A stretch of DNA of 64,000 nucleotides from Ensifer sp. MPMI2T (GTDB lineage Bacteria; Pseudomonadota; Alphaproteobacteria; Rhizobiales; Rhizobiaceae): contig NZ_SRXN01000012.1 of the NCBI RefSeq assembly GCF_004827385.1, positions 124,001 to 188,000 of the forward strand. Direction: 5' to 3'. Under the pieces are notes generated by a model that worked only from the letters and a program-made list of their open reading frames with translations, was not told the DNA's origin and did not search any database. Shown piece after piece: positions 50,406 to 59,322 of this stretch. Numbering within the stretch: position 1 is the first letter of the stretch; each line of letters opens with the position of its first letter. The position numbers and the translations under genes are program-made.

Positions 50406-52844
50406 ATGATGAACCTCGCCGAATATCGCCGCTCCTCGACCCGCCTTGCGGATTTCCTGCCCTGGGCGGCGCTGGTCGCTCCCGGCGTGGTTCTCAACAA
50501 GGACGGCTCGTTCCAGCGCAGCGCGCGCTTCCGCGGACCCGATCTTGATTCTGCCGTACAGGCGGAGCTCGTCGCCGTCGCGGGCCGCCTCAACAGCGCC
50601 TTTCGTCGCCTCGGCAGCGGCTGGGCGATCTTCGTCGAGGCACAACGCCATGCCGTCGGCGCCTATCCGGCGAGCCGCTTTCCTGATGCCGCCTCGGCCA
50701 TGGTGGATGCCGAGCGCAAGGCTGACTTCGAAGAGGACGCGGTCCACTACGAGTCGAGCTACTTCCTGACCTTCACCTTCCTGCCGCCGGCCGAGGATGC
50801 CGCGCGCGCCGAGAGCTGGCTTTACGAAGGCAAGGCCGAGCGAGGCGTCAACGCCTGGGAGGCGCTGCGCGGCTTCGTCGACCGCACCGATCGCATCCTG
50901 CAGCTCGTCGAAGCCTTCATGCCGGAATGCGCGTGGCTCGATGATGTCGAGACCCTGACCTATCTGCACTCGACCGTCTCGACGAAGCGCTATCGCGTGC
51001 GCGTTCCCGAGACGCCGATGTATCTCGACGCGCTGGTCGCCGATCAGCCGCTGACTGGTGGCCTGGAGCCGCGCCTTGCCGAGGCGCATCTGCGCATCCT
51101 GACGGTCGTTGGATTTCCGACGGCGACGACGCCCGGCATCCTCGACGATCTCAACCGGCTCGCCTTTCCCTATCGCTGGTCGACCCGGGCGATCCTGCTC
51201 GACAAGACCGACGCCACGAAGCTCCTGACCAAGATCCGGCGGCAGTGGTTCTCCAAGCGCAAGTCGATCGCCGCGATCCTCAAGGAGGTGATGACCAACG
51301 AGGCGAGCGCCCTGGTCGATACCGACGCCGCCAACAAGGCCGCCGATGCCGATCTGGCCCTGCAGGAACTCGGCGCAGACTATGCCGGCCAGGCCTATGT
51401 CACCGCGACGATCGCCGTCTGGGACAACGATCCTCGCGTCGCATCGGAGAAGCTCCGCCTCGTCGAGAAGGTGATCCAGGGCCGCGACTTCACCGCAATG
51501 CCCGAAACGGTCAACGCGGTCGACGCCTGGCTCGGATCACTGCCCGGCCACGTCTACGCCAATGTCCGTCAGCCGCCGATCTCGACGCTCAATCTCGCCC
51601 ACATGATCCCGCTTTCGGCGGTGTGGGCGGGGCCGGAACGGGATGAGCACTTTGGTGCGCCCCCCTTGCTCTACGGCAAGACCGAAGGGTCCACCCCGTT
51701 CCGGTTCTCCATTCACGTCGGCGACGTCGGCCATACCCTGGTGGTCGGCCCGACCGGCGCTGGCAAGTCCGTGCTGCTGGCGCTGATGGCGCTGCAGTTT
51801 CGCCGCTACGCCGGCGCTCAGGTCTTCGCCTTCGACTTCGGCGGCTCGATCCGCGCCGCCGCCATCGCCATGGGCGGCGACTGGCACGATCTCGGCGGCG
51901 GCCTGACCGAGGGCTCGGCCGACAGCGTCGCGCTTCAGCCGCTCTCCCGGATCGACGAGGCCGCCGAACGCGCCTGGGCCGCCGACTGGATCGTCGCCAT
52001 CCTGACGCGCGAGAGCATTCAGGTCACGCCCGAGGTCAAGGAGCTGATCTGGACGGCGCTGTCGTCGCTCGCCAGCGCGCCCGTCACCGAGCGCACCATG
52101 ACCGGCCTGTCGGTGCTGCTCCAATCGAACGACCTGAAGCGGGCGCTGCGCCCATATTGCGTCGGCGGCCCCTATGGCCGGCTGCTCGACGCCGAGAGCG
52201 AGCACCTCGGCATCGCCACCGTCCAGGCCTTCGAGACGGAGGGCTTGATCGGGATGTCTGCGGCCCCGGCGGTCCTCTCCTATCTCTTCCACCGCATCAA
52301 GGACCGGCTGAACGGTGAGCCGACCCTGATCATCGTCGACGAAGGCTGGCTCGCCCTCGACGACGAGGGCTTCGCCGGCCAACTCCGCGAGTGGCTGAAG
52401 ACGCTGCGCAAGAAGAACGCCAGCGTCGTCTTCGCCACCCAGTCGCTCTCCGACATCGACGGCGCGGCGATCGCGCCCGCCATCATCGAGAGCTGCCAGA
52501 CCCGGCTCCTGCTGCCGAACGAACGGGCGATCGAGCCGCAGATCACCGCGATCTACCGGCGCTTCGGCCTCAACGATCGCCAGATCGAGATCCTCGCGAG
52601 GGCGATGCCCAAGCGGGACTATTACTGCCAGAGCCGCCGCGGCAACCGTCTGTTCGAGCTCGGCCTCGCCGACGTCGCGCTCGCGCTCTGCGCGGCGTCC
52701 TCCAAGACCGACCAGGCCGCCATCGACCGCATCGTCACCGAGCACGGCCGCGAGGGCTTCCTCGCTGCGTGGCTGCGCCATCGCGGCGTCGACTGGGCCG
52801 CCGACCTCATTCCCAACCTCACCAACCTGGAGAGCCAGCCATGA
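50406..52844 (+). CDS. trbE: TrbE, VirB4-type ATPase
   Basis: 812 aa, ATG 50406 (or 50409). CagE/VirB4 N-domain (EYRRSSTRLADFLPWAALV). Walker A VVGPTGAGKSVLLALMALQF and Walker B PTLIIVDEGWLALDD; QSLSDIDGAAIAPAIIESCQ follows. Largest ATPase of the channel. Stop overlaps trbJ. Confidence 0.95.
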   Translation: MMNLAEYRRSSTRLADFLPWAALVAPGVVLNKDGSFQRSARFRGPDLDSAVQAELVAVAGRLNSAFRRLGSGWAIFVEAQRHAVGAYPASRFPDAASAMVDAERKADFEEDAVHYESSYFLTFTFLPPAEDAARAESWLYEGKAERGVNAWEALRGFVDRTDRILQLVEAFMPECAWLDDVETLTYLHSTVSTKRYRVRVPETPMYLDALVADQPLTGGLEPRLAEAHLRILTVVGFPTATTPGILDDLNRLAFPYRWSTRAILLDKTDATKLLTKIRRQWFSKRKSIAAILKEVMTNEASALVDTDAANKAADADLALQELGADYAGQAYVTATIAVWDNDPRVASEKLRLVEKVIQGRDFTAMPETVNAVDAWLGSLPGHVYANVRQPPISTLNLAHMIPLSAVWAGPERDEHFGAPPLLYGKTEGSTPFRFSIHVGDVGHTLVVGPTGAGKSVLLALMALQFRRYAGAQVFAFDFGGSIRAAAIAMGGDWHDLGGGLTEGSADSVALQPLSRIDEAAERAWAADWIVAILTRESIQVTPEVKELIWTALSSLASAPVTERTMTGLSVLLQSNDLKRALRPYCVGGPYGRLLDAESEHLGIATVQAFETEGLIGMSAAPAVLSYLFHRIKDRLNGEPTLIIVDEGWLALDDEGFAGQLREWLKTLRKKNASVVFATQSLSDIDGAAIAPAIIESCQTRLLLPNERAIEPQITAIYRRFGLNDRQIEILARAMPKRDYYCQSRRGNRLFELGLADVALALCAASSKTDQAAIDRIVTEHGREGFLAAWLRHRGVDWAADLIPNLTNLESQP

Positions 52845-53605
52845 AACTGCGTGTCCCCCGCGCGGCGTTCGCCGCCGTTATTCTCGCCGCGCCGCTGTCG
52901 GTGTCGCCGGTGCTGATCGCCCCGGCCTCGGCCCAATGGATCGTCTACGATCCAACCAACTACGCGCAAAACCTGCTGTCGGCGACACGCGCGCTGCAGC
53001 AGATCAACAATCAGATCACGTCGCTTCAGAACGAAGCGCAGATGCTGATCAACCAGGCGCGCAACCTTACGAGCCTGCCCTTCTCCTCCCTTCAGCACCT
53101 TCAGCAGTCCGTCCAGCGCACCCAGCAGCTCCTCAGCCAGGCGCAGGGCATCGCCTACAACGTCCAGAACATCGACCGGGCGTTCCAGACCAATTACGGG
53201 GCCGGTAGCGCCTCGATGAGCGCCTCCGATCAGCAACTCGTCGCCCAGGCGAAGGAACGCTGGAACAACACGGTCTCAGGCCTGCAGGACGCGATGCGGG
53301 TCCAGGCGGGCGTCGTCGGCAATATCGACACCAACCGCACGCAGATGTCGGCGCTCGTCGGCCAGAGCCAGGGCGCGACGGGCGCCCTGCAGGCGACGCA
53401 GGCCGGCAACCAGCTTCTCGCGCTTCAGGCCCAGCAGCTCGCCGATCTCACCGCCGTCGTCTCCGCTAATGGCCGCGCCCAGGCGCTCGCCGAGGCCGAG
53501 CGGTCGGCCGCCGCTGAACAGGGCCGCGAGCAGCGCCGCCGGTTTCTCACGCCGGGGACCGGCTACCAGCCCGGCAACGCGCAGATGTTCACAGGCAGCA
53601 ACTGA
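52841..53605 (+). CDS. trbJ: TrbJ, VirB5-like protein
   Basis: 254 aa, ATG 52841 overlapping trbE. Signal peptide ending near ASAQW, then a Gln/Asn-rich helical protein (TRALQQINNQITSLQNEAQ, QQSVQRTQQLLSQAQ). TrbJ is periplasmic and pilus-associated; in RP4 it is needed for transfer. Confidence 0.93.
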   Translation: MKLRVPRAAFAAVILAAPLSVSPVLIAPASAQWIVYDPTNYAQNLLSATRALQQINNQITSLQNEAQMLINQARNLTSLPFSSLQHLQQSVQRTQQLLSQAQGIAYNVQNIDRAFQTNYGAGSASMSASDQQLVAQAKERWNNTVSGLQDAMRVQAGVVGNIDTNRTQMSALVGQSQGATGALQATQAGNQLLALQAQQLADLTAVVSANGRAQALAEAERSAAAEQGREQRRRFLTPGTGYQPGNAQMFTGSN

Positions 53606-53615
53606 GGGCGCGGCG

Positions 53616-54005
53616 ATGGACGGAAAGATTCTCGCGCGTATCGGCGCCATCGGCTTCGTGACCTTTGCGATCACGGCGACGGCGATCGAACTCTCCCGCA
53701 AGGACGAACCGCCGCTCTATCGCAGCCCCGCGGCGGCGGCGGCCGGAACGGGCGTCGACCCGCTGAAGATCGAGTTGCGGCGTTGCCAGCAGCTCGGAGA
53801 AGCCGGCACCCGTGATTCCGCCTGCCTTCACGCCTGGGCGGACAATCGCGACCGCTTCCTGAAGCCATCGCAGGCCTTGCAGCCGCAACCCGCGCCGCAG
53901 GCGCCAGGCCCGCATGGTCAGCCGCAGAACCCTTCGGCCGCCCGCGATCCCGCTGCCAACGAGACCGCGCCGGCAATCGACTCCCACACGAACGAGGCGC
54001 GTTGA
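53616..54005 (+). CDS. trbK: TrbK-like entry-exclusion candidate
   Basis: 129 aa, ATG 53616. One N-terminal membrane segment (ARIGAIGFVTFAITATAIEL), then IELRRCQQLGEAGTRDSACLHAWADNRDRFL with two cysteines and a Pro/Gln-rich tail. This is the alternative TrbK type found between trbJ and trbL in alphaproteobacteria; there is no lipobox as in RP4 TrbK, so entry exclusion is inferred from position. Confidence 0.78.
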   Translation: MDGKILARIGAIGFVTFAITATAIELSRKDEPPLYRSPAAAAAGTGVDPLKIELRRCQQLGEAGTRDSACLHAWADNRDRFLKPSQALQPQPAPQAPGPHGQPQNPSAARDPAANETAPAIDSHTNEAR

Positions 54006-54009
54006 GATC

Positions 54010-55368
54010 ATGGGCGGCACCGGCGTCATCGACCATTTCCTGGAGATCTTCACCCGCTACATCGATAGCGGCTTCGGCCTCCTCAGCGGCGAAGTGGCCT
54101 TCATCGCCACCACGCTGATCGTGATCGACGTGACGCTCGCCGCGCTGTTCTGGAGCTGGGGCGCCGACGACGACATCATGGCGCGGCTGGTCAAGAAGAC
54201 GCTCTTCGTCGGCGTCTTCGCCTATCTGATCGGCAACTGGAACAACCTTGCCCGCATCATCTTCGAAAGCTTCGCCGGGCTCGGGCTGAAGGCGTCCGGC
54301 ACCGGCTTCACGGTCGCGGACATGATGCGGCCCGGCCGTGTCGCGCAGACAGGCCTCGACGCCGGACGGCCGCTGCTCGATTCCATCTCCGATCTCATGG
54401 GCTACTGGAGTTTCTTCGAGAACTTCATCCAGATCGCGGTGATGCTGCTCGCCTGGGCGCTGGTGCTGCTCGCCTTCTTCATCCTCGCCATCCAGCTTTT
54501 CGTCACCCTGATCGAATTCAAGCTGACGACGCTCGCCGGTTTCGTGCTCATCCCGTTCGGTCTCTTCGGCAAGAGCGCCTTCATGGCCGAGCGCGTGCTC
54601 GGCAACGTCATCTCCTCCGGCATCAAGGTGCTCGTCCTCGCCGTCATCATCGGCATCGGATCGAGCCTCTTCTCCGAGTTCACCGCCGGCTTCGGCGGCC
54701 GCACGCCGACGATCGACGAAGCGATGGCCATCGTGCTCGCGGCGCTGACTTTGCTCGGCCTTGGCATTTTCGGCCCCGGCATCGCCAACGGCCTCGTGTC
54801 CGGCGGTCCGCAGCTCGGCGCCGGCGCTGCGGTGGGAACGGGCCTTGCCGCTGGCGGCATGGTCGCCGCCGGCGCCGCGACGGTCGGCGCGGTCGCTTCC
54901 GGAGGCGCGGCGCTTGCAGGAGGCGCCGCTGCCGCCGCCCGCGGGGGCGCTGCCCTCGCGGGCGGAGCTTCCACCGCATACAGCCTGGGCGCCGTAGGGC
55001 AGACGGGCGCCTCGGGCGTGGCCAGCGGCCTAGGCAGCGTCGCCCGGGCCGCCGGTTCCGCAGCGACATCGCCGCTCCGCCGCGCTGCCGAGCGCGCGTC
55101 GTCGAGCATGCGCTCCAGCTTCGCCGACGGAGCCCGATCCGCCTTCGAGGCGACCGGGGGCTCCTCGACCATGGGCACGGTTGGCGAAGCGGCGAACGAC
55201 ACCGCACCGACCCCTTCCGGTGGTGGCGATCAACCGCCCGCGTGGGCGCGCCGCATGAAGCGCTCGCAACAGATGAGCCACGCCGTCTCGACCACCGTCC
55301 ATGCGGTGCGCAGCGGCGACAGCCACGGTGGCGGCTCCTCCATCAATCTCTCCGAAGGTGACCGCTGA
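54010..55368 (+). CDS. trbL: TrbL, VirB6-like polytopic membrane protein
   Basis: 452 aa, ATG 54010. About six membrane segments in the first 280 residues (VAFIATTLIVIDVTLAALFW, IAVMLLAWALVLLAFFILA, KVLVLAVIIGIGSSLF and others), then a long Ala/Gly/Ser-rich low-complexity tail, as usual for TrbL. Stop overlaps trbF (TGATG). Confidence 0.93.
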   Translation: MGGTGVIDHFLEIFTRYIDSGFGLLSGEVAFIATTLIVIDVTLAALFWSWGADDDIMARLVKKTLFVGVFAYLIGNWNNLARIIFESFAGLGLKASGTGFTVADMMRPGRVAQTGLDAGRPLLDSISDLMGYWSFFENFIQIAVMLLAWALVLLAFFILAIQLFVTLIEFKLTTLAGFVLIPFGLFGKSAFMAERVLGNVISSGIKVLVLAVIIGIGSSLFSEFTAGFGGRTPTIDEAMAIVLAALTLLGLGIFGPGIANGLVSGGPQLGAGAAVGTGLAAGGMVAAGAATVGAVASGGAALAGGAAAAARGGAALAGGASTAYSLGAVGQTGASGVASGLGSVARAAGSAATSPLRRAAERASSSMRSSFADGARSAFEATGGSSTMGTVGEAANDTAPTPSGGGDQPPAWARRMKRSQQMSHAVSTTVHAVRSGDSHGGGSSINLSEGDR

Positions 55369-56051
55369 TGTTTCGACGACCCTCGACGCACTATGGAAAA
55401 GCTCCCGAACCCGAAACGCCGTACCAGCGTGCCGCGCAGGTATGGGACGACCGCATTGGCTCGGCGCGCGTCCAGGCGCGCAACTGGCGCTACATGGCGT
55501 TCGGCTCGCTCTTCCTGTCGGCAGGGTTCACGGCCGCCTTGGTCTGGCAATCGGCGCGCGGCACCGTCGTTCCGTGGGTGGTTCAGACGGACCGGCTCGG
55601 CCAGGCGCAGGCGATCGCGCCGGCGACGGCAGACTATCAGCCGACCGACCCGCAGATCGCGTTCCACCTCGCGCGCTTCATCGAGCAGGTCCGCTCGATT
55701 CCGGCCGACGCGATCATCGTCCGGCAGAACTGGCTGCGCGCCTATGACTTCACCACGGATCGAGGCGCCGCCGCGCTCAACGACTACGCGCGCTCGAACG
55801 ACCCGTTCACCAAGGTCGGCCGCCAGCAGATCGCCGTCGACGTCTCGAGCGTGATCCGGGCGTCTCCCGACAGCTTCCGGGTCGCATGGACCGAGCGCCG
55901 TTACGAGAACGGCCAGCTCGCCGACACGACCCGATGGACGGCGATCCTCACCATCGTCGTCCAAATTCCGCGCAACGCCGACCGGCTACGCGCCAATCCG
56001 CTGGGGATCTACGTCAACGCAATTTCATGGTCACGGGAGCTGGGGCAATGA
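55368..56051 (+). CDS. trbF: TrbF, VirB8-like protein
   Basis: 227 aa, ATG 55368. Short cytoplasmic N-terminus, one membrane segment (YMAFGSLFLSAGFTAALVW), then the periplasmic VirB8 domain (DPQIAFHLARFIEQVRSIPAD, WTERRYENGQLADTTRWTA, NPLGIYVNAISWSREL). Assembly factor of the channel. Overlaps trbG. Confidence 0.94.
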   Translation: MFRRPSTHYGKAPEPETPYQRAAQVWDDRIGSARVQARNWRYMAFGSLFLSAGFTAALVWQSARGTVVPWVVQTDRLGQAQAIAPATADYQPTDPQIAFHLARFIEQVRSIPADAIIVRQNWLRAYDFTTDRGAAALNDYARSNDPFTKVGRQQIAVDVSSVIRASPDSFRVAWTERRYENGQLADTTRWTAILTIVVQIPRNADRLRANPLGIYVNAISWSRELGQ

Positions 56052-57076
56052 CGATGCCGATTTTCCGTAAAGCCGGAAAACCGGCTTTCCGTACACACAC
56101 ATTGGCGGCTTTGCTGCTTTCCGCCACGGCGCTCGCCGGCTGCGCGACGACGCAGAAGCCGCCCGAGATCAGCTACGACGATGCGCCCGCCGCCGTGCAG
56201 ACCGTAGATCCGCCAGCACCGGTCCAAGTGGTCGAATTGCCGAGGCCGCTCCCGCTGCCTGGGCAGATGAAGCCCGTTGAGCAATCTCGGCGAGCGCCGG
56301 AACCAGCCGATCCCACGGCCCGCGTCAACCAAGCCAATGCCGCCGCCCGCATTCAGCCGGTGCGCGACGGCTTCATCAACTCGATGCAGGTCTATCCCTT
56401 CACGCAAGGCGCCCTCTATCAGGTCTATACGGCTGTCGGTCAGATCACCGACATCGCATTACAGCCAGGCGAGCAGCTCGTCGGTTCCGGGCCGGTCGCC
56501 GCCGGCGACACCGTGCGCTGGATCATCGGCGACACCCAGAGCGGCTCGGGCGCGACGCAACAGGTCCATATACTTGTGAAGCCGACCCGCGCCGACCTGA
56601 TGACCAATCTCGTCATCAACACCAATCTGCGCACCTACCACATGGAGCTGCGCTCGACCGAGCGCACCTATATGGCCTCGGTCTCTTGGCAGTATCCGCA
56701 GGACCAGCTCATCGCGCTCCGCCGCCAGAACGCCGAGGCGCAGGCGGCCCAGCCGGTGGCGACCGGCGTTGATCTCTCGCGCATCAACTTCCGCTACGAG
56801 GTCACCGGCGACCGCGCCGCGTGGCGTCCGCTACGCGCCTATGACGACGGCCGGCAGGTCTTCATCGAATTCCCGAGGGGGATCGGCCAGGGCGAAATGC
56901 CGCCGCTGTTCGTCGTCGGCGCCGAGGGCAACACGTCCGAACTGGTCAACTACCGGGTCCGCAACAACTACATGATCGTCGACCGGCTCTTTGCGGCCGC
57001 CGAGCTGCGCTTCGGCTCCGGCGATACCCAGAAGCGCGTCCGAATCACCCGCACAGACGGGAGGCCCGCGTCGTGA
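56048..57076 (+). CDS. trbG: TrbG, VirB9-like protein
   Basis: 342 aa, ATG 56048 overlapping trbF. Signal sequence with lipobox ALAGC. VirB9/TrbG pattern: FINSMQVYPFTQGALYQVY, DIALQPGEQLVGSGPVAAGD, RTYHMELRSTERTYMASVSW, and C-terminal YRVRNNYMIVDRLFAAAELR. Outer-membrane core complex subunit. Confidence 0.94.
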   Translation: MTMPIFRKAGKPAFRTHTLAALLLSATALAGCATTQKPPEISYDDAPAAVQTVDPPAPVQVVELPRPLPLPGQMKPVEQSRRAPEPADPTARVNQANAAARIQPVRDGFINSMQVYPFTQGALYQVYTAVGQITDIALQPGEQLVGSGPVAAGDTVRWIIGDTQSGSGATQQVHILVKPTRADLMTNLVINTNLRTYHMELRSTERTYMASVSWQYPQDQLIALRRQNAEAQAAQPVATGVDLSRINFRYEVTGDRAAWRPLRAYDDGRQVFIEFPRGIGQGEMPPLFVVGAEGNTSELVNYRVRNNYMIVDRLFAAAELRFGSGDTQKRVRITRTDGRPAS

Positions 57077-58281
57077 GCGATGACCGAAACGAGGAAGAGC
57101 AAGCCGCTGCGCCGCTGACGGGATCGGCGCCGGAGGCGGCCGCACCGATGCGGCTGCGGGCGGAGGCTCCGCGTGTCACACGGCTGTCGCGCAAGGTGCT
57201 GGCCGGGCTCGGCCTGGTGGCGAGCCTCGGCCTCGGCGGTGCGCTCGTTTATGCGCTCCAGACCCGCAACGGTGGGCGGCCGCCCGAGGAACTCTATGCG
57301 ACCGACAACCGCCCGACGGCGGATGGCCTTCAGGGCCTGCCGCGTGACTATACCGGCGTGCCCCAGCTCGGACCGCCACTGCCCGGCGATCTCGGCCGGC
57401 CGATCGTCAGCGCCCAGAACCGCGGCCAGCCTGTGTCGGCGCCCGGCGTCGCGCCGGCGCAGCCGGCCATCAGCCCGGAGGAGCAGCGCCGCCTCCAGGA
57501 GATCGAGACGGCGCGCACCAGCCGCCTGTTTACAGCCTCCGAGGTACGCACTTCGGCTCAACCCACCACCAATACACCGACCCTGGCGCAGCCCGACCTC
57601 GCGAGCCTGGGCCTCGCGCCGCCACCGGCAACACCCACGGCGCAGGAGCGCCAACAGGCGTTTCTAAACGCTCCGGTCGACCGGCGCACGGTCGCGGCTG
57701 ACCGGGTCGCAGCGCCGGCATCGCCTAATATCCTGCAGGCGGGCGCCGTCATCGCGGCGGCGCTGATCACCGGCATCCGGTCTGACCTACCGGGCCAGAT
57801 CTCCGCCCAGGTCACCGAGAACATCTACGATAGCCCGACCGGCCGCATTTTGCTCGTGCCGCAGGGCACTCGCGTCGTCGGCCAGTACGACAACAATGTC
57901 CAGTTCGGCCAAAGCCGCGTGCTCCTGGTCTGGAATCGCCTGATCTTCCCGAACGGACGCAGCATCGTTCTCGAGCGCCAACCAGGGGCCGATGTCGAGG
58001 GCTATGCCGGCCTACAGGACGGCGTGGATTATCACTGGTGGGACCTCGTCAAGGCGGCCGGGCTTTCGACGCTGCTCAGCGTCGGCGCGGAACTCGCCGT
58101 GGATGATGACGATCGTCTGATTCAGGCGATCCGCAACGGAGGTCAGGACACGATCAACGACGCCGGCCAGCAGATTGTCAGGCGCCAGCTGAACACCGCG
58201 CCGACACTCACGATCCGGCCCGGCTTCCCAGTGCGTGTGATCGTTACGCGCGATCTCGTGCTCGAGCCCTACGGAGGATGA
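57073..58281 (+). CDS. trbI: TrbI, VirB10-like protein
   Basis: 402 aa, GTG 57073 overlapping the trbG stop. Cytoplasmic N-terminus, one membrane segment (AGLGLVASLGLGGALVYAL), a Pro-rich periplasmic linker and the VirB10 beta-barrel domain (ISAQVTENIYDSPTGRILLV, PQGTRVVGQYDNNVQFGQSR). Spans both membranes in the core complex. Confidence 0.94.
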   Translation: MSDDRNEEEQAAAPLTGSAPEAAAPMRLRAEAPRVTRLSRKVLAGLGLVASLGLGGALVYALQTRNGGRPPEELYATDNRPTADGLQGLPRDYTGVPQLGPPLPGDLGRPIVSAQNRGQPVSAPGVAPAQPAISPEEQRRLQEIETARTSRLFTASEVRTSAQPTTNTPTLAQPDLASLGLAPPPATPTAQERQQAFLNAPVDRRTVAADRVAAPASPNILQAGAVIAAALITGIRSDLPGQISAQVTENIYDSPTGRILLVPQGTRVVGQYDNNVQFGQSRVLLVWNRLIFPNGRSIVLERQPGADVEGYAGLQDGVDYHWWDLVKAAGLSTLLSVGAELAVDDDDRLIQAIRNGGQDTINDAGQQIVRRQLNTAPTLTIRPGFPVRVIVTRDLVLEPYGG

Positions 58282-58282
58282 C

Positions 58283-58516
58283 ATGACGAAGCTGAAACTC
58301 GGTCCCATAGCTGAGGACAAGCCAGTGAAGGTCACGGTTGAACTGCCAGCGTCACTCTATCGCGATCTCATCGCCTACGCCGAGTTGCTTGGTAATGAGC
58401 AGAATCAGATCATCGATCCTGTGAAACTCATTGGTCCGATGCTCGCCCGTTTCATCGCGACAGACCGTGGATTCGCAAAAGCACGACGCGCGCCCTCACA
58501 AGCTCCTAGGCCATGA
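58283..58516 (+). CDS. DUF2274 protein, end of trb operon
   Basis: 77 aa, ATG 58283 two bases after trbI. DUF2274 pattern: KLKLGPIAEDKPVKVTVELPASLYRDL, IDPVKLIGPMLARFIATDRGF. Commonly the last gene of trb clusters in alphaproteobacteria; RHH-like fold suspected, function unknown. Confidence 0.88.
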   Translation: MTKLKLGPIAEDKPVKVTVELPASLYRDLIAYAELLGNEQNQIIDPVKLIGPMLARFIATDRGFAKARRAPSQAPRP

Positions 58517-58569
58517 CTAGATTGATGTTCGCCTAAGAATCGGGCTGATTCCGCATCATTGCGCCCTCA

Positions 58570-59157
58570 TCAAGAAAGCTTTGGCTTCAACAAGAGTTGG
58601 ATGAGCAGTTCGGCCATTGAGCGCATGCGCTGTTCGTCCCGATAGACGCGCTCGATCACGACAAGCCCGCGCGTATGCATAACGATCAGCCGCGCCGCAT
58701 CTTGCGGCGACAGCGCCAGTTGTTCTGCCTCGCCCGGTCGGGACAGTCTTTCGTGCAGAGCTGCTTCGATCTCGTCGAGCAGGTCTCTGATCTCTGAACG
58801 TATGGATTCGTCCAGCTCCTCGATGCCCACTACGGTCTTTGTGCTCAGGCAACCTCGCGTGGGCGCACCGGTCCTCATGGACTTGATGACAAAGCCGAAG
58901 AAGCTCTCCAGCGCTTCCCGCAGCCCGGGCTTGTCCATAGCCTCGCGCATGTGGTCCACATACCTGTCGCGGTACACGCCGAACACGCGCAGGAACAATG
59001 TCTCCTTGTCTCCATAGGCGTTGTAGAGCGAACCACGCTGCACGCCTGTCGCCTCAGCCAAATCCTGCATCGTCGTTTGGGAATAGCCCTTTTGCCAAAA
59101 AAGGGTGAGCGCCTTGTCCAGCGCCTCTCCTTCGTCGAACTGGCGAACTCCGACCAT
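58570..59157 (-). CDS. TetR-family repressor of the MFS operon
   Basis: 195 aa from ATG 59157 (GAGGAG upstream); ATG 59172, in frame, is an alternative. HTH: ALTLFWQKGYSQTTMQDLAEATGVQRGSLYNAYGDKETLFLRVF. The C-terminal domain (TRGCLSTKTVVGIEELD) resembles TetR regulators of MFS efflux pumps. Divergent from an MFS gene with three matching palindromes in between, so it should repress the MFS operon and perhaps itself. Confidence 0.9.
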   Translation of the reverse strand: MVGVRQFDEGEALDKALTLFWQKGYSQTTMQDLAEATGVQRGSLYNAYGDKETLFLRVFGVYRDRYVDHMREAMDKPGLREALESFFGFVIKSMRTGAPTRGCLSTKTVVGIEELDESIRSEIRDLLDEIEAALHERLSRPGEAEQLALSPQDAARLIVMHTRGLVVIERVYRDEQRMRSMAELLIQLLLKPKLS

Positions 59158-59204
59158 CCTCCTGCTCCTCATAATTGGACACCGAAGAACACTAGATACC
59201 ATCC

Positions 59205-59256
59205 TTGACACTGACGTCAAGTTTGACTACGACGTCAAGAATGACACTCGTGTCAA
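59205..59256. promoter_or_regulatory. Array of three 16-base palindromes between tetR and the MFS gene
   Basis: TTGACACTGACGTCAA (59205-59220), TTGACTACGACGTCAA (59223-59238) and ATGACACTCGTGTCAA (59241-59256), all TGAC-N6-GTCA, start exactly 18 bases apart. Probable operators for the TetR protein encoded at 58570-59157. Confidence 0.8.
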
Positions 59257-59322
59257 AGATGGGCGCTGCCTTCGAGGATCGATGGCTCGCCGGTGTCCAA
59301 CCCCTCTCCCTCTGGTGCGCCG

